Below, one piece after another: positions 1 to 9,040 of a stretch of DNA of 64,000 nt. How positions within the stretch are numbered: position 1 is the first letter of the stretch; each line of letters starts with the position of its first letter. The position numbers and the translations under genes are program-made. The DNA lies in the NCBI RefSeq assembly GCF_041103235.1, contig NZ_JBGCUN010000001.1, positions 434,001 to 498,000 of the forward strand. Reading direction: 5' to 3'. Below the pieces are notes generated by a model. It did not search any database, was not told where the DNA came from, and worked only from the letters and a program-made list of their open reading frames with translations. This DNA is from Yoonia sp. R2331. GTDB lineage: Bacteria > Pseudomonadota > Alphaproteobacteria > Rhodobacterales > Rhodobacteraceae.

Positions 1-251
1 TCTTGATCCTTGCGGTCGGATTCGATGGTTTGCGGCAACGGATGGGTTAGTGCAATGGCACCAATCGAATGCCCGTACCTCAACGAGAGCCCAAACTTAG
101 AAGCGTGTCAGCCGGCGCTGGGAAACGGTTGCGGCCACCGCGGCTGCCTTTGTGATCGGGTGAATTGTTGCCTCTAGTGTACCCGCGCCTCTTAACCTCT
201 TATTTCTAGAAAACTCCTAACGTGATTGCTCCAACAACAAAGGAGAATCAC
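1..251. other. Left-edge stretch without a supported gene
   Basis: No convincing coding region is visible. One plus-strand frame is open from the window edge to a stop near position 104 and could be the last residues of a gene starting outside the window, but nothing in it is recognisable. The last part (about 180-251) is AT-richer and carries the ribosome binding site of the following gene, AAAGGAG near 239-245, just before a GTG start. Confidence 0.4.
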
Positions 252-761
252 GTGCAACGATTTGTATCAGTCATAGTTGCGTCTTGGATATTGTCTTCAA
301 GTGTCGCAATCGCTGGTCCTTCTGTGCAAGTTTCACTTGAGCCAATTGCACATGACCAGGCCACATTGGTCATCGTCGGGCAAGACAGCACCGAGATGAG
401 TTATAGCCCCGCAGAGCTCGAAACTCTTCCAACCTACAGAGTGACCACAACGACCCCTTGGCGCGAACAACCCGCAGACTTTGATGGTGTCTTGCTTTCC
501 GACTTGCTCGACGCGAACGGACTTGGCGGTGCGGACGCGATTTTGGTCACTGCTGAAAACGACTACACTACCACCCTGACCCGAGAGTTGATCGATAGTG
601 TTGAAATCCTGGTCGCGACGCGCGTCAATGGTGAGCCTCATAGCCGCAGAGAACGCGGACCAATCCAATTCGTAATCGAAAAGTCCCAGTTCGAAGGTTC
701 GCCTTTGACGTCGGAGTCGAATTTTGTCTGGATGGCCGCTCGTATCGAGGCCGCAGACTGA
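252..761 (+). CDS. Periplasmic molybdopterin-oxidoreductase-like (SUOX-fold) protein
   Basis: Predicted secreted protein of 169 residues. The GTG at 252 is chosen over an upstream GTG at 222 because AAAGGAG sits about six bases before it, and translation from it opens directly with a signal peptide (QRFVSVIVASWILSSS, cleavage near AIAG). The mature part, with a YSPAELETLP segment, a DGVLLSDLL segment and a C-terminal GPIQFVI segment, resembles the small oxidoreductase molybdopterin-binding domain found as stand-alone periplasmic proteins. The family fold is established, but whether this short version binds a cofactor is unknown, and I see no conserved Cys that would ligate molybdenum. Its stop is separated by one base from the ATG of the GGDEF-EAL gene, so the two are almost certainly co-transcribed. 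The protein may be a periplasmic sensory partner of that enzyme (inference). Confidence 0.7.
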   Translation: MQRFVSVIVASWILSSSVAIAGPSVQVSLEPIAHDQATLVIVGQDSTEMSYSPAELETLPTYRVTTTTPWREQPADFDGVLLSDLLDANGLGGADAILVTAENDYTTTLTRELIDSVEILVATRVNGEPHSRRERGPIQFVIEKSQFEGSPLTSESNFVWMAARIEAAD

Positions 762-762
762 A

Positions 763-2784
763 ATGTACCCTCGGCCTGCTCGCGACAATGCCAACCAAGT
801 CGATGGCTTTCTCGATGTATTGGCTGCACGGGTCGGAATTTCAACTGCGTTAGCAGTTCTTGTTTCGATCTGTGTTGGTGCAGGTTTTTACATTCAGACG
901 GTCGTCACGCAGCTTGAAGAGAACCACTCTGTCTTTCGGGATACTCAAGTTCGGAATGGATACGTAGGGATGAGCGACGTTCAAAGGCTCATTCTCATTG
1001 TCCAGTCCGCAGTCGTAATCGGTGAAATTACCGAAGCGCTAAAGGATGACTTCAAGAATGCCACCGACATTCTCTATGTTCGCGCAGACAACTTCGAACG
1101 GCAAATGGCCAAAAGCGATGGTTTGCAAACAGGTGTCAGATCAGTCGCCGCACTTCGGGACATTGTGGATATCGCTGACGCCGCGATCAAAGATGATTTT
1201 TCAAATGTTCAGGGGCTGGCCACTGAACTGGTGCAAGCCGGCTCTGAAGCGCGTAGTCATATGGTGCAATTCCTTGATGAAACACGCCGGAAGGCTGACA
1301 CTGTCCTCGAAGCGCAGTCCGTGGCCGTCCGTGAACAACAGCTATTTTTGCTCGCCAGCCTCGGCGGCCTGAGTATCTTTGGAAGTGTTGCCATTCTGCT
1401 ATTGCGTCGCGAGGTGCTGGGTCGCAGAGCCCGCGAAGTTGCCGAAAGACGGGTCGAATTCCTTGCTTACTTTGACCCATTGACCAACTTGCCGAACAGG
1501 GTTCAGTTTCAGGAACGACTGCAAAAGAAGTTGGATGAAGGTCAACCATTGGCACTGCTTTTAGTTGACCTTGATGACTTCAAAATCGTTAACGACACCT
1601 ACGGTCATGCCGCCGGCGATGCGGTTCTGAAGCACATTGCAACCAAACTTGGGCATTTGGCCGCCGCGAACCTCGGATTTGCGGCGCGACTTGGTGGCGA
1701 TGAATTTGCAATTGTACTTCCAGGCGACGATACCGACATGGTCATAGAAGCCTGTGAAGAAGCGATTGTCCAAACACGGTCCGCCATCACCTTTGAAGGC
1801 GAGACGCTATCGACGACCGTCAGTGTCGGCGCCTGTTCAACGAAGCAAATTGGCTACCAAAAGCATCCATCGGTCGATCACCTGTCCAGAGTGACCGACT
1901 TTGCGCTTTATGCTTCGAAATCGGAAGGTCGCAATCAATTCACAATCTACGATCAACCGCTTGAACAGCGGTTCCTTGAACGTCGCGCAATGCTTGAAGA
2001 GTTGCCTCAGGCAATAAATGCCGGTGACCTTGAGGTGCATTTCCAGCCCAAGGTGATGCTTCCCGAAGGCGAAGTGTTTGGGTTCGAGGCCTTAGTCCGT
2101 TGGAGACGAGGTGATAGAATTGTACCGCCCATTGAATTTATCGCCTTGGCTGAAGAGAGTGGCCTCGTCCTCGAAATTGACCGATATGTCCTCGAACGGT
2201 CGACGGAGTACGTCGCAGAGTGGAACGAAAGAAACAAAACCCGCTTTACGGTCAGCGTTAACCTTTCGGCCCTCCATTTCAATACCGATAGGATTGTTGC
2301 GCTCGTCCAAGGCGTTCTCAATTGCTCCAATCTTCCAGCGGAATTCCTAACCCTCGAAATTACGGAAACAATGGAGGTGCGGGATTGGCAGCAGGCGCAA
2401 AAAATCATTGCGGCGCTTCACCACTTGGGCTGCAAAATTGCGATTGATGACTTCGGCACCGGGTACTCCTCGCTCGCTTATCTTCGCACGACCAAGGCAA
2501 ACGAGCTGAAGATTGATAGGTCGCTTGTGCTTGAAATCGAGACGTCCAAGAAGGCACGAATGCTGCTTTCGTCAGTCCTGAATATTGCGCGAGATCTTGA
2601 GATGGACGTCACGGTTGAAGGTATCGAGACCGTCGAGGTTGCACAGGTTGTTCAAGAGATGGGCGCACGGCAGGCGCAGGGTTTTTTGTACGGCAGACCT
2701 GAACCTCCGCATGTGGCGATGGAGCGGACACGTTCCCATTCTGATGTCTCAAAGCATTTCGATGAATGTAGTGGAGCGGCCTAG
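763..2784 (+). CDS. Membrane GGDEF-EAL cyclic-di-GMP signalling protein
   Basis: A 673-residue bifunctional-type c-di-GMP enzyme of the inner membrane. The ATG at 763 is chosen; an in-frame TTG at 724 would overlap the upstream gene. Order of domains: first membrane helix about residues 23-45, a periplasmic region of about 150 residues predicted to be helical, a second membrane helix about 196-215, a linker beginning EVLGRRAREVAERR, a GGDEF domain with intact GGDEF at 311-315, and an EAL domain with EAL at 442-444. The phosphodiesterase landmarks LEITETM, IDDFGTGYSSL and KIDRSLV are present. Both active-site signatures look complete, so it could synthesise and degrade c-di-GMP; which activity dominates cannot be read from sequence. 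Translation is probably coupled to the preceding periplasmic gene, which may supply its signal. Codons here are visibly less GC-rich than in later genes. Confidence 0.93.
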   Translation: MYPRPARDNANQVDGFLDVLAARVGISTALAVLVSICVGAGFYIQTVVTQLEENHSVFRDTQVRNGYVGMSDVQRLILIVQSAVVIGEITEALKDDFKNATDILYVRADNFERQMAKSDGLQTGVRSVAALRDIVDIADAAIKDDFSNVQGLATELVQAGSEARSHMVQFLDETRRKADTVLEAQSVAVREQQLFLLASLGGLSIFGSVAILLLRREVLGRRAREVAERRVEFLAYFDPLTNLPNRVQFQERLQKKLDEGQPLALLLVDLDDFKIVNDTYGHAAGDAVLKHIATKLGHLAAANLGFAARLGGDEFAIVLPGDDTDMVIEACEEAIVQTRSAITFEGETLSTTVSVGACSTKQIGYQKHPSVDHLSRVTDFALYASKSEGRNQFTIYDQPLEQRFLERRAMLEELPQAINAGDLEVHFQPKVMLPEGEVFGFEALVRWRRGDRIVPPIEFIALAEESGLVLEIDRYVLERSTEYVAEWNERNKTRFTVSVNLSALHFNTDRIVALVQGVLNCSNLPAEFLTLEITETMEVRDWQQAQKIIAALHHLGCKIAIDDFGTGYSSLAYLRTTKANELKIDRSLVLEIETSKKARMLLSSVLNIARDLEMDVTVEGIETVEVAQVVQEMGARQAQGFLYGRPEPPHVAMERTRSHSDVSKHFDECSGAA

Positions 2785-3014
2785 AGCCAGTGTGACATTC
2801 CCATTCGCCTGGTCGTATCCATTTCCATTCACAGCGGCACTTTCGCAGCTTAGACTGTGTTCCAAGCCGCGGTTGGTTACCTTTCACCCTTGCTGGATAG
2901 CATCCCTGCCGATGGCTCGAAGGTCCCAATGAGGTGACAAACAATCCGGCCCACAGGGAATGTGCGCGCCATGTCAATCAAAATTGGTGAATAATGGTTC
3001 GCCGTGCCGCCAGA
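2785..3014. other. Convergent intergenic region, no feature seen
   Basis: About 230 bases between the ends of the GGDEF-EAL gene and the cutC-like gene. Short overlapping open frames exist on both strands but none has a ribosome site or recognisable product. No strong hairpin plus T-run terminator was seen. The switch from GC-poorer to GC-richer DNA happens around here. Confidence 0.4.
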
Positions 3015-3740
3015 TCAGCTCAATTTGTGACAAAGCCGCGCAAGCCGATCCAGTTCGGTCAGGTCGATCGATCGTTGAGTGGTGCCAAATCCTAGCTTCG
3101 CGTAATGCGGTTTCGCGGCTTCAACGCGCGTGCAGGACGTATGGAAAGCGGTCAACCTTGTCTTTGCCATGATCACCGGAAGGTTGGCGCTGTTGATACC
3201 AGCACCAGCCATAATTTCGATCCGACCCGCTGCCGCCGCATGTAGCCTGTCGAGGCCAGCAATCCCTTCGATCGCTGATGAGGCCGCGCCGGATGACAGA
3301 ACGCGCCGGATGCCAAGATCGATGGCGACCTCCAACGCGGCAAAAGGATCGTCGACCACGTCGATGACCCGGTGCAATGTGATGTCCAGGCCGTCCGCAG
3401 CGGCGACCAGAGTTTCAAGTGAGCGACGGTCCAAGGCGCCATTGCTTTCTGCGCCGATAACAACACCTTTTAACCCTATCGCGCGTGCGGCACGAATACT
3501 TGTGACGGCGGTCGCCTGATCGCTTGCTGTCATCGCAAAGTCGCCGCTGCGCGACCTGATCAGGACATGTGTTTCGATCCCCAACGATGCCGCTAGCTCC
3601 ATCATGCCTATGTCTGGGGTCAGCCCGCCAAGATCCAGCGCGCTGCACAGCTCTATCCGGTCCGCGATTCCGGCACAGGCCGCGACGGCATCGGGCGAAC
3701 TGGCGCAGATTTCAAGCGTGTAGGGGTTATTCCGCGGCAT
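3015..3740 (-). CDS. cutC: CutC-family protein
   Basis: A 241-residue TIM-barrel protein of the CutC family, first linked to copper homeostasis in E. coli; its biochemical activity is not settled. Recognised from the N-terminal YTLEICASSPDAVAAC stretch, the IELCSALDLGGLTPD segment, LHRVIDVVDDP and the C-terminal FHTSCTR segment, all typical of the family. The start at 3740 (MPRNNPYTLE) fits the family N-terminus; upstream frame extension would run deep into nagA. The gene overlaps the end of nagA by 14 bases and is the last gene of the eleven-gene amino-sugar operon. That position argues that, at least here, the protein is expressed with sugar catabolism rather than with metal resistance genes, none of which are nearby. 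Confidence 0.88.
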   Translation of the reverse strand: MPRNNPYTLEICASSPDAVAACAGIADRIELCSALDLGGLTPDIGMMELAASLGIETHVLIRSRSGDFAMTASDQATAVTSIRAARAIGLKGVVIGAESNGALDRRSLETLVAAADGLDITLHRVIDVVDDPFAALEVAIDLGIRRVLSSGAASSAIEGIAGLDRLHAAAAGRIEIMAGAGINSANLPVIMAKTRLTAFHTSCTRVEAAKPHYAKLGFGTTQRSIDLTELDRLARLCHKLS

Positions 3741-4866
3741 CATATGCCAAAGTTGCGCCAAGCATCGCATTAAGCGCATCGGCCTGCGCAAGGTTGTTGG
3801 ACAGCACCACAAGATCGCGAGTCTTGCGGCCAACCAAACTCGCCAAATCATCACGTCCGATCACCTGGGCCGGGATCGTCACCGCCATGCGTAGCGCGTG
3901 GTCAAGTGGAATGCCAACATGGTGTACCAGGCGCGCGACGCCTTCGGCTTGCGTAATGTGCGCCCCGGCAAGACCACCCTCAGCATTGATCAAGCGACCC
4001 TCTTTGAGGTGAACGCCCTGACCGTAAAGGTCGAAGTGATCCGGTCCACCGACAGTGGCCATTGCGTCTGATACAAGGAACATCAGATCGTCTTTCGGAC
4101 GCGCCCGGATCGCCAACCGGATCATGCGATCATCGACGTGGTGGCCGTCACAAATAATACCGGACCGCATATCTGAATTGATAATTGCGCCAACCGCGCC
4201 CGGCCCGCGCCCGGTCATCGGGGACATTGCGTTGAACAGATGTGTCGCGCAGGACGCGCCGGCCGCGATTGCCGCTTCAACCGCGTCGGCCGTTGCGTCC
4301 GTGTGACCAATTGAAACGACAGCGCCCAAGGCGGCAAGTGTAGCGATCTGGGTGTTTGTCGCGGCTTCTGGCGCGACGGTAATCATCACCGCGACCCCAT
4401 GTTGGCGCAGCATTTGCACCACATTCATGGTGCGATCATCCAGTTTGCGGATGTTGGCCCCGTTGTGGGTGCCGCGCCGGGCTACCGAAATGTGCGGTCC
4501 CTCAATATGCAGCCCCACGATCCCATCATCTTGCCGGGCGGCCAAAACAGCGTCGGCGGCGCGGTCCAGCACGTCAGCCGCATCCGTGATCACTGTGGGC
4601 ATTATCGCAACCGTGCCGAATGTGCGATGCGCCGCTGCGATTGTCACCATGCTGTCGCGTGCCGGGGCAGAGTTTAGCATCACACCGCCACCGCCGTTCA
4701 CCTGCAAATCGACAAACCCGGGTGTCAGGCACCCTTTGATCGGAACGGCTGCATGCGGGGCAGGGGCGAGGTCTGCCACTTTGCCATCCACGATGCGCAG
4801 GGCATGCCCAGACACCACGGATTTGCCATCGAACAACTGATCCGGTGCAATCCAATTCTCACTCAT
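3727..4866 (-). CDS. nagA: N-acetylglucosamine-6-phosphate deacetylase
   Basis: Cytoplasmic amidohydrolase (379 residues, normal family length) that removes acetate from GlcNAc-6-phosphate, or from GalNAc-6-phosphate in AgaA variants, giving the amino-sugar phosphate. Metal and substrate motifs are visible in order: LTPGFVDLQVNG, HIEGPHIS, VSIGHTDA, THLFNAMSP, CDGHHVDD and the catalytic aspartate in FLVSDAMATVGG. The start overlaps the agaZ stop as ATGA, so translation is coupled. With NagB-II and AgaS encoded in the same operon, the product can feed either a glucosamine or a galactosamine branch; which N-acetyl sugar it prefers cannot be decided from sequence. Confidence 0.95.
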   Translation of the reverse strand: MSENWIAPDQLFDGKSVVSGHALRIVDGKVADLAPAPHAAVPIKGCLTPGFVDLQVNGGGGVMLNSAPARDSMVTIAAAHRTFGTVAIMPTVITDAADVLDRAADAVLAARQDDGIVGLHIEGPHISVARRGTHNGANIRKLDDRTMNVVQMLRQHGVAVMITVAPEAATNTQIATLAALGAVVSIGHTDATADAVEAAIAAGASCATHLFNAMSPMTGRGPGAVGAIINSDMRSGIICDGHHVDDRMIRLAIRARPKDDLMFLVSDAMATVGGPDHFDLYGQGVHLKEGRLINAEGGLAGAHITQAEGVARLVHHVGIPLDHALRMAVTIPAQVIGRDDLASLVGRKTRDLVVLSNNLAQADALNAMLGATLAYDAAE

Positions 4867-6092
4867 GATGCTTCCTCAAAAAAGTAAGGGGCCAGCGCGT
4901 GGGATATTTGCGCATCAATAAGCCGTTGGACTTGTGGACCGTGTAGCCCGTCTGCGCGATCCAGAACAAGCGGATCGAATGCAGCGCGCAATTTGGCGTC
5001 AGGTATCGGTTGCTCAAATTGCGCCTTTAGGACCTGCACCGCCTTTTGCGCGCTGGGGGTTTGCCAGTAATAGCGGATCCGGTCGGCAAGCCCATAATGG
5101 CGCTGCGCGAATTGCGCGGCTGCGTCACCCGCACAATGCGCTTGCCAATGGGATGGATCGGCCAGCATCTCTGCTTCCATCGTGGCTTGCAGTTCACCGC
5201 TGGGCGAACGCAATTGGTCAAGCGCATAAAGAGCCGCGCGATAGGCAAACGTCAGTGCCGGTCCGACCTTTTGGAACGCAAAGCCGAGTTCGGCCAGTCG
5301 TGGATAGACGCCCGGGTCCTGGTAGTCGGTCGAATGCGCTTCGAGACAAACATGCGGATGGTCGTCCAAAGCACCCAATAGGTTCGGATCACGATCCATC
5401 GTTAGGGCATGGACGGATTTAGGGCCGAACTCCACGCCCGGCTGCACCACAAGGCCGCCGATCTGCCCTGCAAGATCGCCAAATGCTGCATCATGGGCCA
5501 AAAGGGTGCGACGCGCGTCTGATGGCTTTGTGGGGCTGATGTCGCCGTGTTCGTCGACACGCGCGCCGCCCGGCGGCGGCACCTCTGTACCGACCACAAA
5601 CAGGACATCATCCCGCACCTTGCTGCAGATTCTCGCCAATCGGGCCGAACGCGCGGCGGTCACCTCATCGTCATGTTGTGCGGGCTCACCAAAACAGCCT
5701 TCGGAACAATCCAGGTGAATTTTGCCGAAACCAGCCGCCACGTAGTCGCCGACCAAAACGTCGGCTTTTGCCATCGCGGCATCGGGGTCCAGATTGCGCC
5801 ACGCCTGCGGGCCAAGGTGATCACCGCCAAAGATGATCCGTTCGCGATCCGTCCCGGTTTCATCCGCCAAGCGACTGACAAAGCGCATGAAATCGCTTGG
5901 TGTCATGCCGGTATAGCCGCCGTCTTGGTTGACCTGGTTCGAGGTCGCCTCGATCACCACATGCCGGTCAAGGCGCTGGGCGAGCGCCAGAGAGGCGCGC
6001 AAAACATCAGGTTGGGCAGAACAAACTGATGGAATAGCGACCCGCTGCCCTGCGCGGTTGCGCCGAATGATATCGCGCAGCACGTCAGTCAT
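4863..6092 (-). CDS. agaZ: AgaZ/KbaZ/GatZ-family tagatose-phosphate pathway protein
   Basis: A 409-residue protein of the D-tagatose-1,6-bisphosphate aldolase class II 'non-catalytic subunit' family. Recognised by the N-terminal IPSVCSAQPDVL, the VIEATSNQVNQ.GGYTGMTP segment, IFGGDHLGP and KIHLDCSEGC. In E. coli GatZ/KbaZ stabilise the aldolase GatY/KbaY; in other bacteria the family has been proposed to act as a tagatose-6-phosphate kinase. No GatY/KbaY-type catalytic aldolase gene is in this operon, which favours an independent catalytic role or a partner elsewhere. The start at 6092 (MTDVLRD) is chosen over upstream frame extension because it overlaps the ROK kinase end by 8 bases and matches the family N-terminus. 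Sits between the kinase and nagA in one coupled operon. Confidence 0.87.
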   Translation of the reverse strand: MTDVLRDIIRRNRAGQRVAIPSVCSAQPDVLRASLALAQRLDRHVVIEATSNQVNQDGGYTGMTPSDFMRFVSRLADETGTDRERIIFGGDHLGPQAWRNLDPDAAMAKADVLVGDYVAAGFGKIHLDCSEGCFGEPAQHDDEVTAARSARLARICSKVRDDVLFVVGTEVPPPGGARVDEHGDISPTKPSDARRTLLAHDAAFGDLAGQIGGLVVQPGVEFGPKSVHALTMDRDPNLLGALDDHPHVCLEAHSTDYQDPGVYPRLAELGFAFQKVGPALTFAYRAALYALDQLRSPSGELQATMEAEMLADPSHWQAHCAGDAAAQFAQRHYGLADRIRYYWQTPSAQKAVQVLKAQFEQPIPDAKLRAAFDPLVLDRADGLHGPQVQRLIDAQISHALAPYFFEEAS

Positions 6093-6990
6093 TCTGATCT
6101 GCCTGCCAAGCCGCAAACGCAGCCCCGCGCGCGCCACTGGTATCGCCTCCCTCGGCCAGTACCAGCGGTGGGGTGCCAAAACCGGGCAATTGCGTGGCTT
6201 GGGCTGCGCTTTTCAGATCGTCCACGATGCCATCAATGCGGCTTAATCCGCCGCCAAGGACGATCAAGTCAGGGTCAGCCGTCAAGGTCAGCGTGTGGAT
6301 CAACTCTGCCGTCAGCGCGCACCATATCCGCCAAACGTTCTTCATCGGGCCGCTCTTTGATGCCGCGATCTGGGGCGGTGTCGTGTCTTGGCCTGTCAGG
6401 TGTTTGGCAAGAGCAGATAGGCCGGGCCCCGCGATATAGGTCTCGATACAGCCCTTGCGCCCGCAGCCGCATGTCAGGATCGGAAGATCATGTTGTGCGA
6501 CAAGATGCGCCGGGGCGGCGGTATGCCCAAATTCTCCACCTGTGTGGGTTGGACCCTGCAAGATCCGTTGGTCTACGCACAATCCGCCACCCACACCGGT
6601 TCCCAGGATCAGTGCCATGACGGTGCGATGCCCGCGTCCCTGACCAAAGACCGCCTCTGAAAGCGCCAGCGCCCGACAGTCGTTGATGTATGTCACAGCG
6701 CGCCCAGCAGCACCTGCAATGTCCGCTGGAAAGGGCTGGCCGGTCGCGACGAGATTTGCCGTCAGTGCTTTGCCGTTTCTGGGGTTCACAAGGCCAGCTG
6801 CCCCAATCCCAACAGGCGCGCTTACACCCAGTTGCGCCTCTGCCCATCGGATTTGGTCGGCGACCACATGCACAAGGTCTTCATAGATGCCCGGCGTATC
6901 ATGCCGCTGGCGGGCGACGACGGCCCAGTCATCATCAAAGAGCTGCGTTTCAATCTTTGTGCCGCCCAGATCGATGCCGATGGCGGTCAT
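6085..6990 (-). CDS. ROK-family amino-sugar kinase
   Basis: A 301-residue sugar kinase of the ROK family, expected to phosphorylate imported GlcNAc or GalNAc at C6. Visible: the ATP phosphate loop IGIDLGGTKIE at the N-terminus, the TYINDCRALALSEA substrate and catalytic segment (aspartate in ND), ILGTGVGGGL, GGEFGH, and the zinc-binding Cys cluster CGCGRKGCIETY. No N-terminal helix-turn-helix, so this is a kinase and not a ROK repressor. Start at 6990 overlaps the agaS stop as ATGA. Because the ABC importer delivers unphosphorylated sugar, a kinase is needed before nagA, and this gene fills that step. NagK and AgaK cannot be told apart from sequence alone. Confidence 0.9.
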   Translation of the reverse strand: MTAIGIDLGGTKIETQLFDDDWAVVARQRHDTPGIYEDLVHVVADQIRWAEAQLGVSAPVGIGAAGLVNPRNGKALTANLVATGQPFPADIAGAAGRAVTYINDCRALALSEAVFGQGRGHRTVMALILGTGVGGGLCVDQRILQGPTHTGGEFGHTAAPAHLVAQHDLPILTCGCGRKGCIETYIAGPGLSALAKHLTGQDTTPPQIAASKSGPMKNVWRIWCALTAELIHTLTLTADPDLIVLGGGLSRIDGIVDDLKSAAQATQLPGFGTPPLVLAEGGDTSGARGAAFAAWQADQND

Positions 6991-8039
6991 GACGCCACCT
7001 GATAAAGCTTCACACCAGACACCACCCGGCTCAGAGTGGACTGACCAGCAAACGGATCGTCGACATTCAAGCCAAGCGCGTCGGACCACATCACCCCTCG
7101 GATCTGGGCCGCTGCGACACATAAGGGGGCGGCCCACGCAGGTCCAAATGGCATTGCGATGTCGATGTCTCCTCCAGCTCCAATTGTTTCCACGCTTGCC
7201 GCAGGAAATTGCATCCGCAGTTCTGCCGCCAGATCACTGTCATAGTTCCGGGTCGGTGCGTGGGGGCTTTGGAAAATGGTGATGTCTGTTGCGTCTGTGA
7301 CAAATGCCTTTGGTCCGTGCCTAAATCCCAGCGTGGTTTCCCAAAGCGCGGGCATTTGGCCTGCCGAAAGCTCCATCACCTTAAGTGCCGCTTCGCGCGC
7401 GGCAAAGCAAAGCGGCCCTGAACCCACATAGACAACCCGTTCAGGGCGTGGCCCCGCAGCGAGCGTTGGCAGCAGCCGGTCCAGTTGATCGGCCAGCGCA
7501 GTCATCCGGTTGGTCCAATCGCTGGAGGCATCAAACAGCGCCAGCCCGGTCAACAACATCGTGGAAAAGCTTGACGTCATCGCAAATCCGGCGTCGTGCG
7601 TAGCGTCAGGCAAGATGACCACCTCTGTCGGCCCGCGCGAGGCTCGTGTCGCCAGCGCACTGTCCGCATTGCAGGTAATATTCAGGCGGGGCGCATCAGG
7701 TAGCAGTGCGTCCAGCGCATCAAGGGTGCCGATGCTCTCGGTGCTGTTGCCGGATCGCCCGAAGTTGACCACTAGGGGCCGCACACCAGACAAGACATGT
7801 GCCGGATCAGCGACGATATCTGTGCTTGGGACGGACCGAGTTCCTTTAAGTGATGCCGCGATGATGTCGCCGATATAAGCACTTGTGCCCGCCCCAACGA
7901 ACCAAACCTCATCAAAGGTCTGGTCAGCAATCCAGTCCCGCAGACCGGCCACATCTAAGGTGGCCCCCCAACTGCGCCAGATCGCAGGTTGATTGTGGAT
8001 TTCGCGCCAGGTTGCCCACTTTGAAAGATGCTCGGTCAT
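6987..8039 (-). CDS. agaS: AgaS-type SIS-domain aldose-ketose isomerase/deaminase
   Basis: A 350-residue double-SIS protein of the AgaS group, which converts galactosamine-6-phosphate to tagatose-6-phosphate with loss of ammonia. Diagnostic segments: the N-terminal TWREIHNQP, VWFVGAGTSAYIGD, NFGRSGNSTES, HDAGFAMTSSFSTM, the second-domain ELSAGQMPALWETTLGFRHG (His) and the C-terminal DDPFAGQSTLSRVVSGVKLY. Such a close match to the AgaS pattern separates it from the other SIS protein in this operon. Overlaps both neighbours by four bases. Its presence is the main evidence that galactosamine, not only glucosamine, is used. Confidence 0.85.
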   Translation of the reverse strand: MTEHLSKWATWREIHNQPAIWRSWGATLDVAGLRDWIADQTFDEVWFVGAGTSAYIGDIIAASLKGTRSVPSTDIVADPAHVLSGVRPLVVNFGRSGNSTESIGTLDALDALLPDAPRLNITCNADSALATRASRGPTEVVILPDATHDAGFAMTSSFSTMLLTGLALFDASSDWTNRMTALADQLDRLLPTLAAGPRPERVVYVGSGPLCFAAREAALKVMELSAGQMPALWETTLGFRHGPKAFVTDATDITIFQSPHAPTRNYDSDLAAELRMQFPAASVETIGAGGDIDIAMPFGPAWAAPLCVAAAQIRGVMWSDALGLNVDDPFAGQSTLSRVVSGVKLYQVAS

Positions 8040-9040
8040 GTGGTTTGCGTGACTTTCGACAAGGTCGCAGGCGCATCAGGGTCAAGACCCAGCGCGAGCG
8101 CAGTATTCAAGATAATAGGGTACATCGTTGCCAACAGCACGGCAGCCGCCGCAGCAGGGGTGATCTGATCCAGTCCGAGATCGCTCAATCGCAAGCGGAA
8201 TACGTCACAATCAATCGCGCGAAAACGCGCCTCAGCCTGATCCAAGCTGTCCTGAACCTCTGCAAGGCCAATATCCAACATGAGCACCATCAACGGGTTG
8301 GTGGCCAATTGCAGCGGTCCATGCAAGACCTCAGAGCTTGAATAGGCTTCAGCGTGAAGTGCGCAGCATTCCTTGAGTTTCAGCGCCACCTCATGTGCCG
8401 CGCCATACCCCGTGTCTCGCCCGATCACATAAACATGGCGCGCCCGCAGAAACGCTGCTTGGAGCTGTGCGGCCCGTGGATGTTGGATCGAGACATTCGC
8501 AATTTCTGTCAAGGATTCTTGGATTTTTTGGGCATAGGCCGGACGTGCCGCCCCCAGCAGGGCCATGCCCGCACCAATCGCGCCGACGACCGATTTTGTT
8601 GCGGGAACGGCAAGCTCGGGGCCAGCGCAGATGGGCAGGGTTGTCTCTGACGCCGCCTCAACGGCGCTGGCGGGTTGATTGGTGATGGCGATGACGTTTG
8701 CGCCCGCCTGCATCGCCCCTCTTGCCGACAGCACAAGGTCATCGCTTGATCCCGACTGACTGATCACAAGCGCCGCTGCCTGGCGTAAATCGACACCGCT
8801 GCCGATTGAGAAAACTGATGGAGGCAAAGAGGTCGCAGGAACCCCCAATTCGCGCATGAACTCATATGACAGCACGTTTGCGGCTGCATCTGATGACCCG
8901 CGCGCGACTGTATAGATCGCTTTTGGTTCACCCAACCGCGCTCGTTCCGTGCTTTGAGACGCTGCACGGGTCAGCACATCGATGCAGTCCGCCGATTCAG
9001 CGGCCATTAGGCGGCCGGGCGTCTTGTTTGCGTTTATCAT
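8036..9040 (-). CDS. NagB-II-type glucosamine-6-phosphate deaminase (SIS family)
   Basis: A 334-residue protein with two SIS domains, related to the isomerase half of GlmS but lacking the glutaminase domain. Visible: YTVARGSSDAAANVLSYEF, the phosphosugar loop ISQSGSSDD, CAGPELAVPATKSVV, and KLKECCALHAEAYSSSEVLHGP, which carries the catalytic-type Glu/His region. Proteins of this type (NagB-II) replace the classical NagB and turn glucosamine-6-phosphate into fructose-6-phosphate and ammonia. No classical nagB is present in the window, so this enzyme probably completes the GlcNAc branch. Overlaps the dehydrogenase stop and the agaS start by four bases each. Confidence 0.87.
   Translation of the reverse strand: MINANKTPGRLMAAESADCIDVLTRAASQSTERARLGEPKAIYTVARGSSDAAANVLSYEFMRELGVPATSLPPSVFSIGSGVDLRQAAALVISQSGSSDDLVLSARGAMQAGANVIAITNQPASAVEAASETTLPICAGPELAVPATKSVVGAIGAGMALLGAARPAYAQKIQESLTEIANVSIQHPRAAQLQAAFLRARHVYVIGRDTGYGAAHEVALKLKECCALHAEAYSSSEVLHGPLQLATNPLMVLMLDIGLAEVQDSLDQAEARFRAIDCDVFRLRLSDLGLDQITPAAAAAVLLATMYPIILNTALALGLDPDAPATLSKVTQTT

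Noticed and set aside
6085-6990. ROK-family repressor
   Set aside because: No N-terminal DNA-binding domain; the frame begins directly with the ATP-binding loop.
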